Shown one piece after another: positions 38,701 to 47,693 of a DNA stretch of 64,000 nt (position 1 is its first letter; the number at the start of each line of letters is the position of its first letter). The notes beneath the pieces are model-generated. The model did no database searches, was not told the DNA's origin, and was given only the letters and a program-made list of their open reading frames with translations. A program made the translations under genes and the position numbers. The DNA comes from Tritrichomonas musculus (lineage: Eukaryota; Parabasalia; Tritrichomonadida; Tritrichomonadidae), in NCBI GenBank assembly GCA_039105265.1, contig JAPFFF010000001.1, forward strand, positions 8,742,001 to 8,806,000, in the 5' to 3' direction.

Positions 38701-38991
38701 ATTTTTGAGTACTTCTGGTATTTCACTCTTCAGTGCATAATTCGTTAAATCAACAGGTTCAGGTATATCAGTTGATAAAGCATAATTGTTGATAACATAA
38801 TCACGCAATCCGTTAACAGCTTCATTCAATTGTTCCTTAGTGATTCCATTTCCGTTTGAAATCCCTACGTTTCCGTTCGATGAATCGCCTTTGATAACAT
38901 AATTATCGACATATCTTTTAATGTATTCGTTAATCAATCCGTCAATAGTATTTGTTTTTGTTATGTGTCCGCTCTGCTCAATCGTAAACAT
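35797..38991 (-). CDS. Fibre-like Polinton protein with repeated YALKS(E/D)IP modules, outer copy
   Basis: The 1064-aa protein has the same N-terminus (MFTIEQSGHITKTNTIDG) and almost the same last 290 residues as the inner copy. It has one more repeat-plus-domain unit, and its central domains are largely different in sequence. Modules with AQADEKFVDEDELAYELDKY recur. The pattern fits a modular trimeric fibre whose middle domains are shuffled. The stop lies 1 bp from the HNH gene's stop. Confidence 0.7.
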   Translation of the reverse strand: MFTIEQSGHITKTNTIDGLINEYIKRYVDNYVIKGDSSNGNVGISNGNGITKEQLNEAVNGLRDYVINNYALSTDIPEPVDLTNYALKSEIPEVLKNSELQLNIKELLPDEMFQKLMAEDDKPLSAKASMCLTSIAANEGFQSALDVCAERYVPKDDLKNYITRDNLNVSTEYTIEIKTYMFPNIGPVPEEYEENGMDTSHVLPFKEGTHLVGYKLDNSSNIFHFDIRFKTNELYTDDEYNVKQHEAEGFESEGEYFELVWDEFTGAIYDKYQYLPITITLAETNDELALKSEIPEPVDLTAYYTSAQADEKFVDEDELAYELDKYETKTVAEGKYALKSEIPEIIDKTITFNQELELYYDEGNSINTLSALYTNASQYLEKWEQYGMLFDGYDKTDENIKYKGIFTISSINNNDYVLNNGVQNIALTLEMSSSCGVVYDFDNQHRINVISCYIANEDYDETNKNCVVNLAFLEDKYALKSDIKDVDLTAYFTSAQADEKFVDEDELAYELDKYALKTEIPTIPTDLVNESALSTALYGTELNIEYPNPVRDYIFVKPYLPETDIHVIFDVNWGSNKDYINNIQHFDLIFKPYEKYMRGYRMMLDNGLSIVWYDRGEFMLCNSSGNTQWLINVIKAQIESPFIKTANVVDENPEQITIQCTQNESGCVVPDDDIRRVFTTKNIIVKFKRNADDASYEEVEYEYSLYKSLNMIYKSTSNELININYNTHIVSLRAEDDTLTNIYDATITLISIRPVNDDMITSVKYVNDNFALKSNVITEEQLIKKCAIDCGPITEGGEISIHYLKLEDKVIKLEYIVGDYALCLEIRILFYDTTGNPHNIVLVLHQRTVYFDNFKFPFYYEDTVDITSGRPLTYNFPIGGYSWTTTQELLDAKQIYSRCIMSRGYLAKYKAAIYGAQSNTTITHYSPIESSMNSVSDFVVGSPVYMTGKVYKHVGDEWKPSTADDTIDCICSVKTSGTWKEYVGICVRIDDKNKCITFSSHGDYMVRVNDSSCYSIGDEVFIDNEDNKLKVLSGETAITSKIKRMTVGIITSIIDERTLAVFKE

Positions 38992-39013
38992 TCAATTTAT
39001 TAGAAACTAAACA
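38992..39013. promoter_or_regulatory. 22-bp divergent promoter region, outer Polinton
   Basis: The start codons of the fibre-like gene (minus) and the 764-aa gene (plus) are 22 bp apart, with nearly the same sequence as 21625-21645 in reverse. Retention in both elements indicates a functional two-way start region. Confidence 0.6.
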
Positions 39014-41308
39014 ATGTCAAAACAAGATAAAAATAATTCATCTGATAGCTTTGAATTAGATTTAAGTAATATTGATGATGAAACTATATTTGATAGTGAG
39101 GTATCTAAACCTGATGATGATGAAGAACTAGAGGACCCGATAGATTATTTTAAGAACACGTTTCTCAGTACATACAAACTAGAACACCCCAATGATTTAA
39201 TTAATTTGTTGTATCAAATACAAAACAATGAATATACAGGAAGAAGTGTGGGAAAGATTCGTGAAATGAAAGTCAAGTTTCGTCGATTTGTTTCATTGAT
39301 GAACAAAATCAATGCAGGTATTAAAAGTAAAGGCAATCAATTCCTTAGTTTAAAAGAGTACACAACAGATAAAAAAAGTCTTGATATCATTATCAATTAC
39401 TTCAATATTGTTGTCAACGATGATTTGAATTATAGCTCTGATGGTTTTCGTTCATCACCCATCAAACCACCGAGAAAGAGTCAAACACCACAAACCACCA
39501 AAGGAAGAAGAAAGAGAACAAGCATACATGAACCAACACTTGATACTAATAAACGAAGAACACCAAGAAGAAAACGCATAACTCCGAGTGATTCTGATGA
39601 AAATGACTCGACAATACAATTGCCTAAAGACAGTGAAGATTCATTACTTAATATAACATTAAGCGAATCAGATTCTGAGTCATTAATATTGAAAAACGAT
39701 GATTTATCTGATTCTTTTATTGAACCATCAAAGGAACACAATAAAAATAATTTTTCAACTAATAAAATGGCAGACGACAACAACAATAATAACGGACCTC
39801 TTCAATCATTATATGATGATGAATTAGATGATTGGCATGATGATGATGAAGCAGCAACCGAAGCATACAGATATACAAAAACACCTGCAAAACAACCATA
39901 CAAATATGATGATGATGAAGAAGAAGCACAAGAAATTAAATCACCTTTTGCAAGGAAATACAAAGGATATGCAGAAGATAACAAAGCAGATGATGAAATA
40001 CTTGATGAATTAATAAGAAATGCAAAGCAACCCTCAAAGAATACTCGCGGACGTCGTGATAAAAAAGATATGCCTCTTGTTAACTCAACATTAAAGGATT
40101 CATTTGACAAGCTTGAAATACCTCGGGTTGGTGGTAATATATCCTATTACAGAGATAAATTTATTGATATGATTATTAACGGAAACTTCAGAATCAAATA
40201 CATTCCGAATGCAGCTTGTCGTGATACAGCTATTGAATACTGTAAGAATTCAGTTGATAAAGACGGTAAACCAAGATATCGTTTATTACCAGAAAATGCC
40301 AAAGACCCGTTAGGAAACTCAATAACAGACTTGAACGGTGATAAAGTTGATGATGTTGTTTTAATTGATAGGAACGGTAATCCTTCAATCATTAACGGAT
40401 ACAAGCTTGTATTTGCTTCTCCTTACAAGAAAGTTTGGAAATCTGTTATTAAAACAAAACAAGAAAGAAAAGAAATGCCGTTCAATAAATGGATTCAATC
40501 ATTATTTGATAAAGATATCAAGAAAATTGATTGGGATGCTGGTCAATACAAATTAACAAAGGGAAAAGAAATGCAAGAGCTAGAAAATTTTTACGGTCCT
40601 ATGGGTCTGGGAAAAGCAAGAGTCAGCAAACGTATTACACCAAGTTCTTATTGGTCATCAATCTTTTCTAAAGTCTGGAAAGTGTATTGGAATGACGAAC
40701 AATTCTTTGTATTATCTCCTTTGAAGAAACTCATCAATTACCTTGCTGTATCAAATATGTTATTTGCTTATCTCTTTGATGCTCCTTTCAAAGAACTAAT
40801 TCAAGACAATAAGTTCAATGGAAAGATATTAACATATGAACAATGGACATATTGGAAACAACAGAACAATAAAGAATATGTTTCAGTATTAGGAAAGAAT
40901 GTTCAATCATATGTTGAGAAGATTATTGATAAAGCTATTGATATCACATCAGGAGAATTAAAGGCTGAACCAAGTAATTGGGGTAAACAATTTACTGAAT
41001 TAATGCATTACATTGATTATGTTGTCTTTGGTGTTGGTTTCAATGTTGATGTAAGTAAGCAAGAAGGATATAACAGGTTGAAACGAAATGCAGAAGGAAT
41101 TAAAGAAGCATCGCCAGAAGATATTAAGAACGTTAAAGATAATTTCATTAAACGAATCTCTGCAGCAATAGAAAGAGATATATATCCAAATTGTGGATAC
41201 ACAGCATTCAAAGCACAACTTAAAGAAAGCAAATTGCAGAACAAAAATAAATATGATAATTTTGCTGTTAATCTTAAACCATTACATCAAAGAATGAATA
41301 ATGAATAA
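39014..41308 (+). CDS. Large Polinton protein with DxNGD loop (764 aa), outer copy
   Basis: The first 200 residues match the inner 854-aa protein. A different acidic, Asn/Asp-rich middle follows, then the conserved part with DLNGDKVDDVVLID near residue 440, NGYKLVFASPYKKVWK and TPSSYWSSIFSKVWKVYW. The C-terminal 200 residues differ markedly from the inner copy. The middle contains an internal segment beginning MADDNNNNNG. A structural role is plausible. It is convergent with, and directly abuts, the 372-aa gene. Confidence 0.7.
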   Translation: MSKQDKNNSSDSFELDLSNIDDETIFDSEVSKPDDDEELEDPIDYFKNTFLSTYKLEHPNDLINLLYQIQNNEYTGRSVGKIREMKVKFRRFVSLMNKINAGIKSKGNQFLSLKEYTTDKKSLDIIINYFNIVVNDDLNYSSDGFRSSPIKPPRKSQTPQTTKGRRKRTSIHEPTLDTNKRRTPRRKRITPSDSDENDSTIQLPKDSEDSLLNITLSESDSESLILKNDDLSDSFIEPSKEHNKNNFSTNKMADDNNNNNGPLQSLYDDELDDWHDDDEAATEAYRYTKTPAKQPYKYDDDEEEAQEIKSPFARKYKGYAEDNKADDEILDELIRNAKQPSKNTRGRRDKKDMPLVNSTLKDSFDKLEIPRVGGNISYYRDKFIDMIINGNFRIKYIPNAACRDTAIEYCKNSVDKDGKPRYRLLPENAKDPLGNSITDLNGDKVDDVVLIDRNGNPSIINGYKLVFASPYKKVWKSVIKTKQERKEMPFNKWIQSLFDKDIKKIDWDAGQYKLTKGKEMQELENFYGPMGLGKARVSKRITPSSYWSSIFSKVWKVYWNDEQFFVLSPLKKLINYLAVSNMLFAYLFDAPFKELIQDNKFNGKILTYEQWTYWKQQNNKEYVSVLGKNVQSYVEKIIDKAIDITSGELKAEPSNWGKQFTELMHYIDYVVFGVGFNVDVSKQEGYNRLKRNAEGIKEASPEDIKNVKDNFIKRISAAIERDIYPNCGYTAFKAQLKESKLQNKNKYDNFAVNLKPLHQRMNNE

Positions 41309-42427
41309 TTAATTTAAATCAAAACCTCCATTATTGTTATTATTATTATTATTATTTTTGTCATTTGGGTCTGAAACGATTCTAAAACTATAACGTTTTG
41401 TTGATTGTGGTTGTTGCTTCTGGTCTTGCTGATTATCAAGTGAAGTTGACAAGTCTTCAAAAGTATCATTATTTATGTTTTGTTGTCGTTCAGAATAATT
41501 TGATGTCTTATTAGGATTTGGTGTTTCAAAATAAAAGCCTTGTGATTGATTTTGATTTCTTACATGCCAATCGTCTTCAATTTCCATAGGTTCATAGCTT
41601 GTTGGATAATTTGGTTTTGTACTTATGGCTGATGCTGAAAAATGAACTTTGTTATCATTTTCTTTTGATTTATGCTTTCTTGGTGGATTGGGAGTTAATG
41701 ATTTAATATTTTCTGTTGTTTCATTTGCTGTTGTTTCGTTATCGGGTTTTATATTTGGTTTGAATATAGGATATTCAGTGAATATAGTATCATTTCGAAA
41801 ACCTAAATGTGCAGGTTTCTTCGGTTTATAATTCGTATTTTGATTTAAATCGTTCATTGTTTGTATTCTAATATCATTGGTGTCAGAACCTGGTTCTGTG
41901 TTATCATAGAAATCAATTATCGGTATTAAGTTTGGATTATCATAAACGGTGAATGATATATATGTTTTATTTGCATTAGGATTATAACCTGTATCAGCTG
42001 CAGTAATTATATTATTAAATGCATTCATGAATACCTCATAAGTAAAAGCGAAATTTACTCTATTAAAATAAGCTTCACCATCATATTCTACATAATAATT
42101 TGTTATATCTTTAGGTGTGTTATCATTTAATAATACAAATACAGGTTCTTGAAATCCTGGTAGTATCTTTCGTATAAATATGTATGACGGACTATAAATT
42201 CCATCACCAATTAAATATAACATCCATGCAGGTCTAGTCGTTAATGTTGTACCTTTATAAATACTTTGAACTTGCCTCGGAAATGTAAAAGTTGATGGAA
42301 AAATATAAATTGACCTTGATTCAGTAGTCGTAATCATAGCAAATGCAATCGGTGCTACACCATTAATTTTATAATTACTCATATCAGCCAATTGATTCGG
42401 ATTTAAATAAAATACATGAGAATCCAT
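41309..42427 (-). CDS. Beta-rich protein of unknown function (372 aa), only in outer Polinton
   Basis: The first 190 residues (MDSHVFYLNPNQLADMSNYK...) are rich in predicted strands and aromatic residues. The rest is Pro/Asn/Thr-rich and disordered, ending in an Asn run encoded by a trinucleotide repeat (41330-41358). The inner element has an unrelated 176-aa gene here. A virion surface role is possible because the neighbours are structural genes, but nothing proves it. Confidence 0.65.
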   Translation of the reverse strand: MDSHVFYLNPNQLADMSNYKINGVAPIAFAMITTTESRSIYIFPSTFTFPRQVQSIYKGTTLTTRPAWMLYLIGDGIYSPSYIFIRKILPGFQEPVFVLLNDNTPKDITNYYVEYDGEAYFNRVNFAFTYEVFMNAFNNIITAADTGYNPNANKTYISFTVYDNPNLIPIIDFYDNTEPGSDTNDIRIQTMNDLNQNTNYKPKKPAHLGFRNDTIFTEYPIFKPNIKPDNETTANETTENIKSLTPNPPRKHKSKENDNKVHFSASAISTKPNYPTSYEPMEIEDDWHVRNQNQSQGFYFETPNPNKTSNYSERQQNINNDTFEDLSTSLDNQQDQKQQPQSTKRYSFRIVSDPNDKNNNNNNNNNGGFDLN

Positions 42428-42439
42428 TTTGAATAGTCA

Positions 42440-42790
42440 TTAATAAATCAAAAGACAACTGAATATAAATGATTCAGGTTCAATAACGTTTCCTTTCATA
42501 TCTGTGAACCATAAATGATATTCTTTTTTTGTGTTGTTCAGACACTCATATTTTCTGTATTTGGTTTGTCGTCTGTTAGCAAGCATAATGAAATGGTCGC
42601 AGAAAGGCATGAATTCAACTATATCTGAATGAACCATCAAATCACCGACAATATGTTGATTGACAACAGCCCCGCAATACTGAACAACAATGTACTTCTT
42701 GTTGCGACTATAAACGAAATCATCAGGAAGATTAAAATCTTTTGATTGTGTGTGATAGTATCGTTTTGTGATTGGTTGTTTAGCTTTCAT
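42440..42790 (-). CDS. Small beta-rich Polinton protein (116 aa), outer copy
   Basis: Nearly identical to the inner copy at 18118-18468; it overlaps the integrase gene end by 11 bp in the same way. The terminal WFTDMKGN...FIFSCLLIY pattern is kept. Possible small jelly-roll protein; function not established. Confidence 0.65.
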   Translation of the reverse strand: MKAKQPITKRYYHTQSKDFNLPDDFVYSRNKKYIVVQYCGAVVNQHIVGDLMVHSDIVEFMPFCDHFIMLANRRQTKYRKYECLNNTKKEYHLWFTDMKGNVIEPESFIFSCLLIY

Positions 42791-43856
42791 TTTGCGTTTT
42801 ATAAGTCAAAAAGAATACTTTATAATCATCATTCAAAGCATCTATTGATGAACAAACATATTTTGTGTACATGATTGGAACTGTTATTATTGTTTTGTTC
42901 TTCAGTGTTTTGTTAGTTTGACGCAAAGGATTTAATAGTTTACATTTAACGTTTCCTGATTCATAACAAATGAATTCAGCAAGTTCATTGAACACTCTTC
43001 TTCGCTTTTCATGTTTCTTTTCTGTTTTTCCGTAATCGGTGTGAATGAGTATTATATTTTTGGGTTTATATGACAGAAGACCTTTAAATCGTTGTTTTTG
43101 TTGAATCTCTTTCAATTGCATTGATTTGGCTCTAATGTATTGCCATTCAAGGTCGCGGTCATCTTGCATCTGTTGAGGTGTTAGATAAATGTATTTTGAT
43201 TGTCGTTTGTCAAGGTATTCATCAGTTTCTTCGTCAAATGACGTGTATAAAGGATTCAATAAGCGAAGAGATGAATGAGGAGTGTTATTGTACCATTCAA
43301 CCGTTTGTTGTATCAATACATTGTTTGTCATTCGTTGTTGTGATTCACCGAAAGCATTTCGTAATGTTCTGATTACGGCATCAACACATTTATGTGCATT
43401 CGTGAAAGGTGAATCATCAATGATTAACTTTATTTTGTTTGGTGCTTTGACTTTAATTGACGGTTTGTTTGTTTGATATAGCTCTTCACCGTTGCAATAG
43501 TCTTTGAATGTATTTGATATAAAAGCCTTTTCACCATCACATTTAATTGTTTCAATTCTGATATTCCTTTTATTGACTAGTTTATCAATTACTTTGATTA
43601 CATAAAACACAGATTTGTAATCAATTGGTTCAACAATTAAGTATTTGGTGTTTACATTGATAAGAACAAGATAAGCTTTGTTTAACGCAAACATTATATC
43701 CATTTCCCAACAATGAGGCTCAAATGAGAAGTCAGGTTTTGATAGTTTCTTTACTGTTTTCAATTGGTAATCCTTAATATAGGGCTCAGTTTTAATGTTT
43801 GTGTCTTTGATGTACTTGTATTTAGATTTGAAAGGATAGTTGATTGATTCATTCAT
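42780..43856 (-). CDS. Polinton integrase (retroviral type), outer copy
   Basis: The 358-aa protein has the same core strands (EMDIMFALNKAYLVLINVNTKY, IKCDGEKAFIS, WYNNTPHSSLRLLNPLYTS) as the inner copy. The N-terminus is 13 residues shorter (MNESINYPFKSKYKYIKD), because the inner copy has an extra segment after MNE. AAAAATAAA (TTTATTTTT on the coding strand) lies at 43866-43874, 9 nt before the ATG. It catalyses insertion by family membership. Confidence 0.85.
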   Translation of the reverse strand: MNESINYPFKSKYKYIKDTNIKTEPYIKDYQLKTVKKLSKPDFSFEPHCWEMDIMFALNKAYLVLINVNTKYLIVEPIDYKSVFYVIKVIDKLVNKRNIRIETIKCDGEKAFISNTFKDYCNGEELYQTNKPSIKVKAPNKIKLIIDDSPFTNAHKCVDAVIRTLRNAFGESQQRMTNNVLIQQTVEWYNNTPHSSLRLLNPLYTSFDEETDEYLDKRQSKYIYLTPQQMQDDRDLEWQYIRAKSMQLKEIQQKQRFKGLLSYKPKNIILIHTDYGKTEKKHEKRRRVFNELAEFICYESGNVKCKLLNPLRQTNKTLKNKTIITVPIMYTKYVCSSIDALNDDYKVFFLTYKTQNES

Positions 43857-43914
43857 TTGAATCGCAAAAATAAAGATATTATTTATTGACGATTATTTAA
43901 TGAAATCAATTCAT

Positions 43915-45993
43915 TTATTCATTTGCTTGGCTTCCTTTTGGTGTTTCATCATCAACATATTCCAATCCTTCCAAAGAAAGTTTGAAATATGTATCCCTAG
44001 TTATCCATAATTGAGTTGGTGGTGGTCTGGTGATGGTTCCATCTGGCTCAACAACATTGTAATATGTATCATCAGCTCCTGTATAGATAGGCATTCCATT
44101 GACTTGTATCTGAACGTTTCCAAAACCTCCATCAAGTCCGTCATAACAATATCCTGCACTTGCTCGTTCTGTTTGAATGTTGAATACAAATGATGTTGCA
44201 TCACTAATTGTATTCTTGTATCTCTTTCCGTTCGCGTCATTCTTTGGCATTGTCATTGAGTCTTCAAATTCCTTTGTGCATGAAAGAGTGATTGCGTCTA
44301 AATCACCAGCCGTTAATTGATTTTCAAAGAATCGTGCACCAATAGTTGAAACGTTTTCGTCTGGAAAGTTCTTGCCACCGATATTTAAGAAACAATTTTG
44401 ATAAACTGGATTTTCAAAGACTGTTAAATCATTATGATGCTTTGGAAACATGATTGATAAATTAGTTGCATTGATTAATGGAATATTCAATGTTGACTTG
44501 ATTCCGTTAGCTGCTGGAGCTATTGGGAAAGCATGATAATCAACTTTCTGTGAAGGAATGATTAAACCTTGTCTTAAAATGTCTTCAATTCCTTGTCTTG
44601 TAGCTTCACAAACTCCAAAGCCTTGCATATTAGATTTACAAGCTGTGATGGTCATTCGATTAACTGTTAATGTTGCTGTTTGAGCAGAATAAGTTTCTTT
44701 CAATAATTGAGCTCTTGCATCATGATATTCATTAACAACTCTGAGAGCTGATTTAGCAACTGTTTTCTCAATTTGCCAAACATAATACTTTCCATCGTTG
44801 TGTGTCAATGGTGGTTTTGTGTAATCTGGATTTGCTAAACAAATTTCTTCATCAGTTGCTGTTGGTTTGAGGTCTAATTTTGCGAACTCTTCTGCTGTAT
44901 AACTGAAATACATTGAAAGGTCTGTTGCAATATCATCATAAGTATATGAACCATCGCTTCCAAAGTTATATTGCTCACCAATTCTATAAGTGAGTTTATA
45001 TTTGATTGGTGCAGGTGTTGGTTCAGGTGATGGTGATGGTTCTGGTTTATCTTCTTCTTCTGGTGATGGGTCAGGTGTTGGTGATGGTGATGGTGGTACA
45101 GGTGTTGGTGTTGGTGATGGGTCTGGTGACGGAGTTCCTGGACCTGGAATCACTGCTTGATTACCGATTTGTGTGAATTGATGACGAAGATGACCACGGG
45201 CTTTGATTTCCTTTAATCTATCGAGTTCATCCATCGATATTGAATCATTATCTTCAAGAAATACTTTCGCTTCTGCAACTGTGAAAGGGTCTAATACTGC
45301 CCAAACAAGACCAGCTGGACTAACTTGAAAACGAATTGATAAATCACCAATGATTCCGTTAGGGAATAAATCAAATGCCTGTAAAGCAAGCAAATCATCA
45401 AAAGGAACATTCAAATCAAATTCGACTTCACTTCTTCCTGTGTTCTTAAATGAATTCAAGTTAACATAAGCTCCTGCATGTGTCTGTGAATAGTTGCTAA
45501 TGTTTTCCCACAATGAATGAACGAATCTACGGCGTTTCTTCTCGGCTTCTGGTTTAACTGATGAATACAAGAAGCCTTCACGAATGCATTCATTCTGTTG
45601 GTATCCGACATTGACATTATTATGAAGAATCTCTAACCTGTCAAACAACTGATTTGAAGATTTGAAACCAACAAACAGCTTGTACAAGTTGTTGGGGTCA
45701 TCAATGGCGTTTAATTTACTCATATCTGTGTTCAATGATAAATCTAATTTAACGTGAAATGTTAAGAAACCTTTATCAATATCACTTACGAAATGGTCAG
45801 GATGTGTTAAACTGATTTGCGAATATTGACCAGCTGTAAACGGAGCTGGTTGGTCATGACAGTCAACTGTTCTGAATGAAAATGAACGTGTACCGTCATT
45901 GACATTAATCATGTTTCTCATCTCTTCAAATGCATGAAGAACGTTTCCTGTTTCAGTGCGAAGGTTATGAGCTCTTTCGTTTCGGTATAACAT
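43915..45993 (-). CDS. Polinton major capsid protein (double jelly-roll type), outer copy
   Basis: The 692-aa protein is almost identical to the inner copy for residues 1-280 and again from TATLTVNRMTI (about residue 434) to near the end. Between them are a longer Pro-rich hinge (repeats of PSPTPTPVPP/PSPSPTPDPSP) and about 105 residues of different sequence. The arrangement suggests a surface-exposed, exchangeable domain on the capsomer. It is divergent from the 84-aa gene. Confidence 0.75.
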   Translation of the reverse strand: MLYRNERAHNLRTETGNVLHAFEEMRNMINVNDGTRSFSFRTVDCHDQPAPFTAGQYSQISLTHPDHFVSDIDKGFLTFHVKLDLSLNTDMSKLNAIDDPNNLYKLFVGFKSSNQLFDRLEILHNNVNVGYQQNECIREGFLYSSVKPEAEKKRRRFVHSLWENISNYSQTHAGAYVNLNSFKNTGRSEVEFDLNVPFDDLLALQAFDLFPNGIIGDLSIRFQVSPAGLVWAVLDPFTVAEAKVFLEDNDSISMDELDRLKEIKARGHLRHQFTQIGNQAVIPGPGTPSPDPSPTPTPVPPSPSPTPDPSPEEEDKPEPSPSPEPTPAPIKYKLTYRIGEQYNFGSDGSYTYDDIATDLSMYFSYTAEEFAKLDLKPTATDEEICLANPDYTKPPLTHNDGKYYVWQIEKTVAKSALRVVNEYHDARAQLLKETYSAQTATLTVNRMTITACKSNMQGFGVCEATRQGIEDILRQGLIIPSQKVDYHAFPIAPAANGIKSTLNIPLINATNLSIMFPKHHNDLTVFENPVYQNCFLNIGGKNFPDENVSTIGARFFENQLTAGDLDAITLSCTKEFEDSMTMPKNDANGKRYKNTISDATSFVFNIQTERASAGYCYDGLDGGFGNVQIQVNGMPIYTGADDTYYNVVEPDGTITRPPPTQLWITRDTYFKLSLEGLEYVDDETPKGSQANE

Positions 45994-46042
45994 TTATGAT
46001 TGAATAAAAAGGAAATAAATCACTTTTATCATTAATTAAATT

Positions 46043-46297
46043 ATGGGCGTAGGTATATTCAACAAAATCAAGAACGCATTTAAATCAATTGGCGGTAAAG
46101 TTAAATCATTTGCTCAGAAAGCAGTTAAAGCAATTCCAAAAGTTGTTGATGTTGGAAAGCAAATCATGGACAGAGTTAAACCGATTACACAATTCATTCC
46201 TGGTGTTGGTCAGGTTGTTGACGCAATTGATACAGGTTTAAATGTTGCTGACAGAGTTGGGAGATTTGGTAAATCAATATTGAATGAAGTTAAATGA
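46043..46297 (+). CDS. Small amphipathic Polinton protein (84 aa), outer copy
   Basis: Same as the inner copy at 14677-14931 apart from two or three residues (MGVGIFNKIKNAFKSIGGKV start). Lysine-rich amphipathic helices precede a Gly/Val hydrophobic segment. An ATCATTAATTAAATT leader with an initiator-like TCATTA precedes the ATG. Confidence 0.7.
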   Translation: MGVGIFNKIKNAFKSIGGKVKSFAQKAVKAIPKVVDVGKQIMDRVKPITQFIPGVGQVVDAIDTGLNVADRVGRFGKSILNEVK

Positions 46298-46333
46298 AAA
46301 ACAATGAATTATAATGATTTAATATAATTATAA

Positions 46334-46810
46334 ATGAATGAAAACATTAATGAACTTAAAGTAATAAACGAAACCATTAATGAATCAAAAGTGTTTAAAT
46401 CAGTTGAAGAGTTCAATTTGTTCTATCAAAAGAATATCGAGCAAATGAAATCACAAACGACTAACTATTTGAACAAGATTTATAAAATCATCACTAATGA
46501 CGGTAATGAATACAAAATCACTAAACGTAATTGTACAGACGGTAAACGATGTGGTGGCGACATTTATTTGAAGAAAGTTGGGAACACAATCACTAAAACA
46601 CTTGAAAACGACAACATCAAAGCTGATATATCACTAATGAAAGAATCATTAAATGAATTCACTGAACAAATCAATCAATTAAACAACAAAAATAAAATAC
46701 TTGAAGAACATATCAATAAGCTTTCAAATGTTGTTGACCAACAATCAAAAGTCATTAATGAATATGTATTAAATGTTGTTGCTCCTGACAACCACCGAAT
46801 GATTAAGTGA
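46334..46810 (+). CDS. Coiled-coil Polinton protein (158 aa), outer copy
   Basis: Nearly identical to 14164-14640, with the CTDGKRCGGDIY motif and the long C-terminal coiled coil. It follows the 84-aa gene by 36 bp and overlaps the 77-aa gene tail to tail by 42 bp. Confidence 0.7.
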   Translation: MNENINELKVINETINESKVFKSVEEFNLFYQKNIEQMKSQTTNYLNKIYKIITNDGNEYKITKRNCTDGKRCGGDIYLKKVGNTITKTLENDNIKADISLMKESLNEFTEQINQLNNKNKILEEHINKLSNVVDQQSKVINEYVLNVVAPDNHRMIK

Positions 46811-47002
46811 ATCATGATGATTTAATGATTTAGTCGTTTTTGGTGGTGGTTCATGAAATACATTACCTTTTTCATTATAACATTTCACTGTCGGTGCTGA
46901 GTTTATTTTTGTTCTCTTCTTTTGCATCGTTAATTGTAATCTATCAAAATAGTTTTTGTGTTTATCATCATGAACGGTTCTCATTTGATTAATAGCAGAC
47001 AT
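46769..47002 (-). CDS. Small basic Polinton protein (77 aa), outer copy
   Basis: Nearly identical to 13972-14205 (MSAINQMRTVHDDKHKNYFDR start). Basic and His/Lys rich. Its start faces the 75-aa gene across 14 bp, as in the inner element. Confidence 0.65.
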   Translation of the reverse strand: MSAINQMRTVHDDKHKNYFDRLQLTMQKKRTKINSAPTVKCYNEKGNVFHEPPPKTTKSLNHHDSLNHSVVVRSNNI

Positions 47003-47016
47003 TTAATTGTTATTAA

Positions 47017-47244
47017 ATGAGTGAACTAACAGAATACAAGAAAGAAATACCAGAATTAAAACGTATCAAACGAGGATTGAAAGAAAAGTGTTATGATTAC
47101 AAACAATGTCTCAACAATATCAAATCAGGAATGTTAGGCTCTGATGGTCTTGCCGTTCGTGAGTCTCTTATCGAAGACATCAACAGCCTCAAAAATAAGG
47201 TTCATCAACTTGAGAAAGAATTAAATGAATTGTCTAATAAATGA
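47017..47244 (+). CDS. Coiled-coil Polinton protein (75 aa), outer copy
   Basis: Nearly identical to 13730-13957, with a leucine-heptad C-terminus. In this element its 3' end runs into the TIR and overlaps the 3' end of the 68-aa gene by 11 bp on the other strand. Confidence 0.75.
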   Translation: MSELTEYKKEIPELKRIKRGLKEKCYDYKQCLNNIKSGMLGSDGLAVRESLIEDINSLKNKVHQLEKELNELSNK

Positions 47245-47693
47245 GTTCTTCAAGTTCAGCAATTAATTCAGCAGGACCGTTGAATTTCTTTAGTTGTTCA
47301 ATAAAGTGATTTATCTCTTTTAGTACTTCATCTATGATATCATCATTATCGTAGAGGTATTTTAAAGCGGGTCTCCATCCTTTTAGCTTTTTGTTGATTC
47401 TATTAATGAGGATGCTTAATGTTTCGGCTTGGTTTGACATTATAAATTGCTGATAAAAAAATAAAAAATTTTTGAAAGTTCGATTTTTCGTTGTTGTTAT
47501 TTTTATTCATTAGTCGTGTTGACGGTGGGCTTTAGCCCCGACGGAAACCGACTGATATATACTACTAAACAAGTTCAAAGATGTAAATTCAAAGATGAAG
47601 ATTCAAAGATGAAGATTCAAAGATGAAGATCAAAAGTGGTGACCGTTAACTTTAAAATTTATCTGACCTCCCAGACGGTCCCCCTTACTCTCT
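47200..47693 (-). repeat. Right terminal inverted repeat of outer Polinton
   Basis: The inverted copy of 6506-6999, ending in CCCCCTTACTCTCT. It holds the second copy of the 68-aa gene and the subterminal 14-bp repeats. No difference from the left repeat was seen over the parts compared. Confidence 0.93.
47234..47440 (-). CDS. Small unknown protein encoded within the TIR (68 aa), right copy
   Basis: Identical to the protein at 6759-6965 because it lies in the inverted repeat. Its presence in both TIRs gives the outer element two gene doses. The inner element has none. Confidence 0.7.
   Translation of the reverse strand: MSNQAETLSILINRINKKLKGWRPALKYLYDNDDIIDEVLKEINHFIEQLKKFNGPAELIAELEELIY

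Larger units (their letters stand above)
6506..47693. mobile_element. Outer Polinton (Maverick), interrupted by a nested Polinton
   Basis: The element spans 41,188 bp. Without the inner element and one copy of its 6-bp target duplication it is about 20.6 kb, a normal size for trichomonad Mavericks. It has 494-bp inverted repeats that look identical where I compared them. Its genes are a split polymerase B, integrase, packaging ATPase, major capsid protein, fibre-like protein, HNH protein and about ten small genes. Apart from the one nested insertion the frames look open, so it is young, though older than the inner copy. Flanking sequences at the two tips do not form a clear direct repeat. Confidence 0.92.

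Noticed and set aside
39481-39786. Minus-strand frames inside the 764-aa gene
   Set aside because: They are opposite-strand shadows of Ser/Asp-rich codons and are not preserved in the inner copy.
6506-47693. LTR retrotransposon or retrovirus interpretation because of the retroviral-type integrase
   Set aside because: There is no reverse transcriptase or LTR; inverted repeats, a family B polymerase, a packaging ATPase and a capsid gene identify Polintons.
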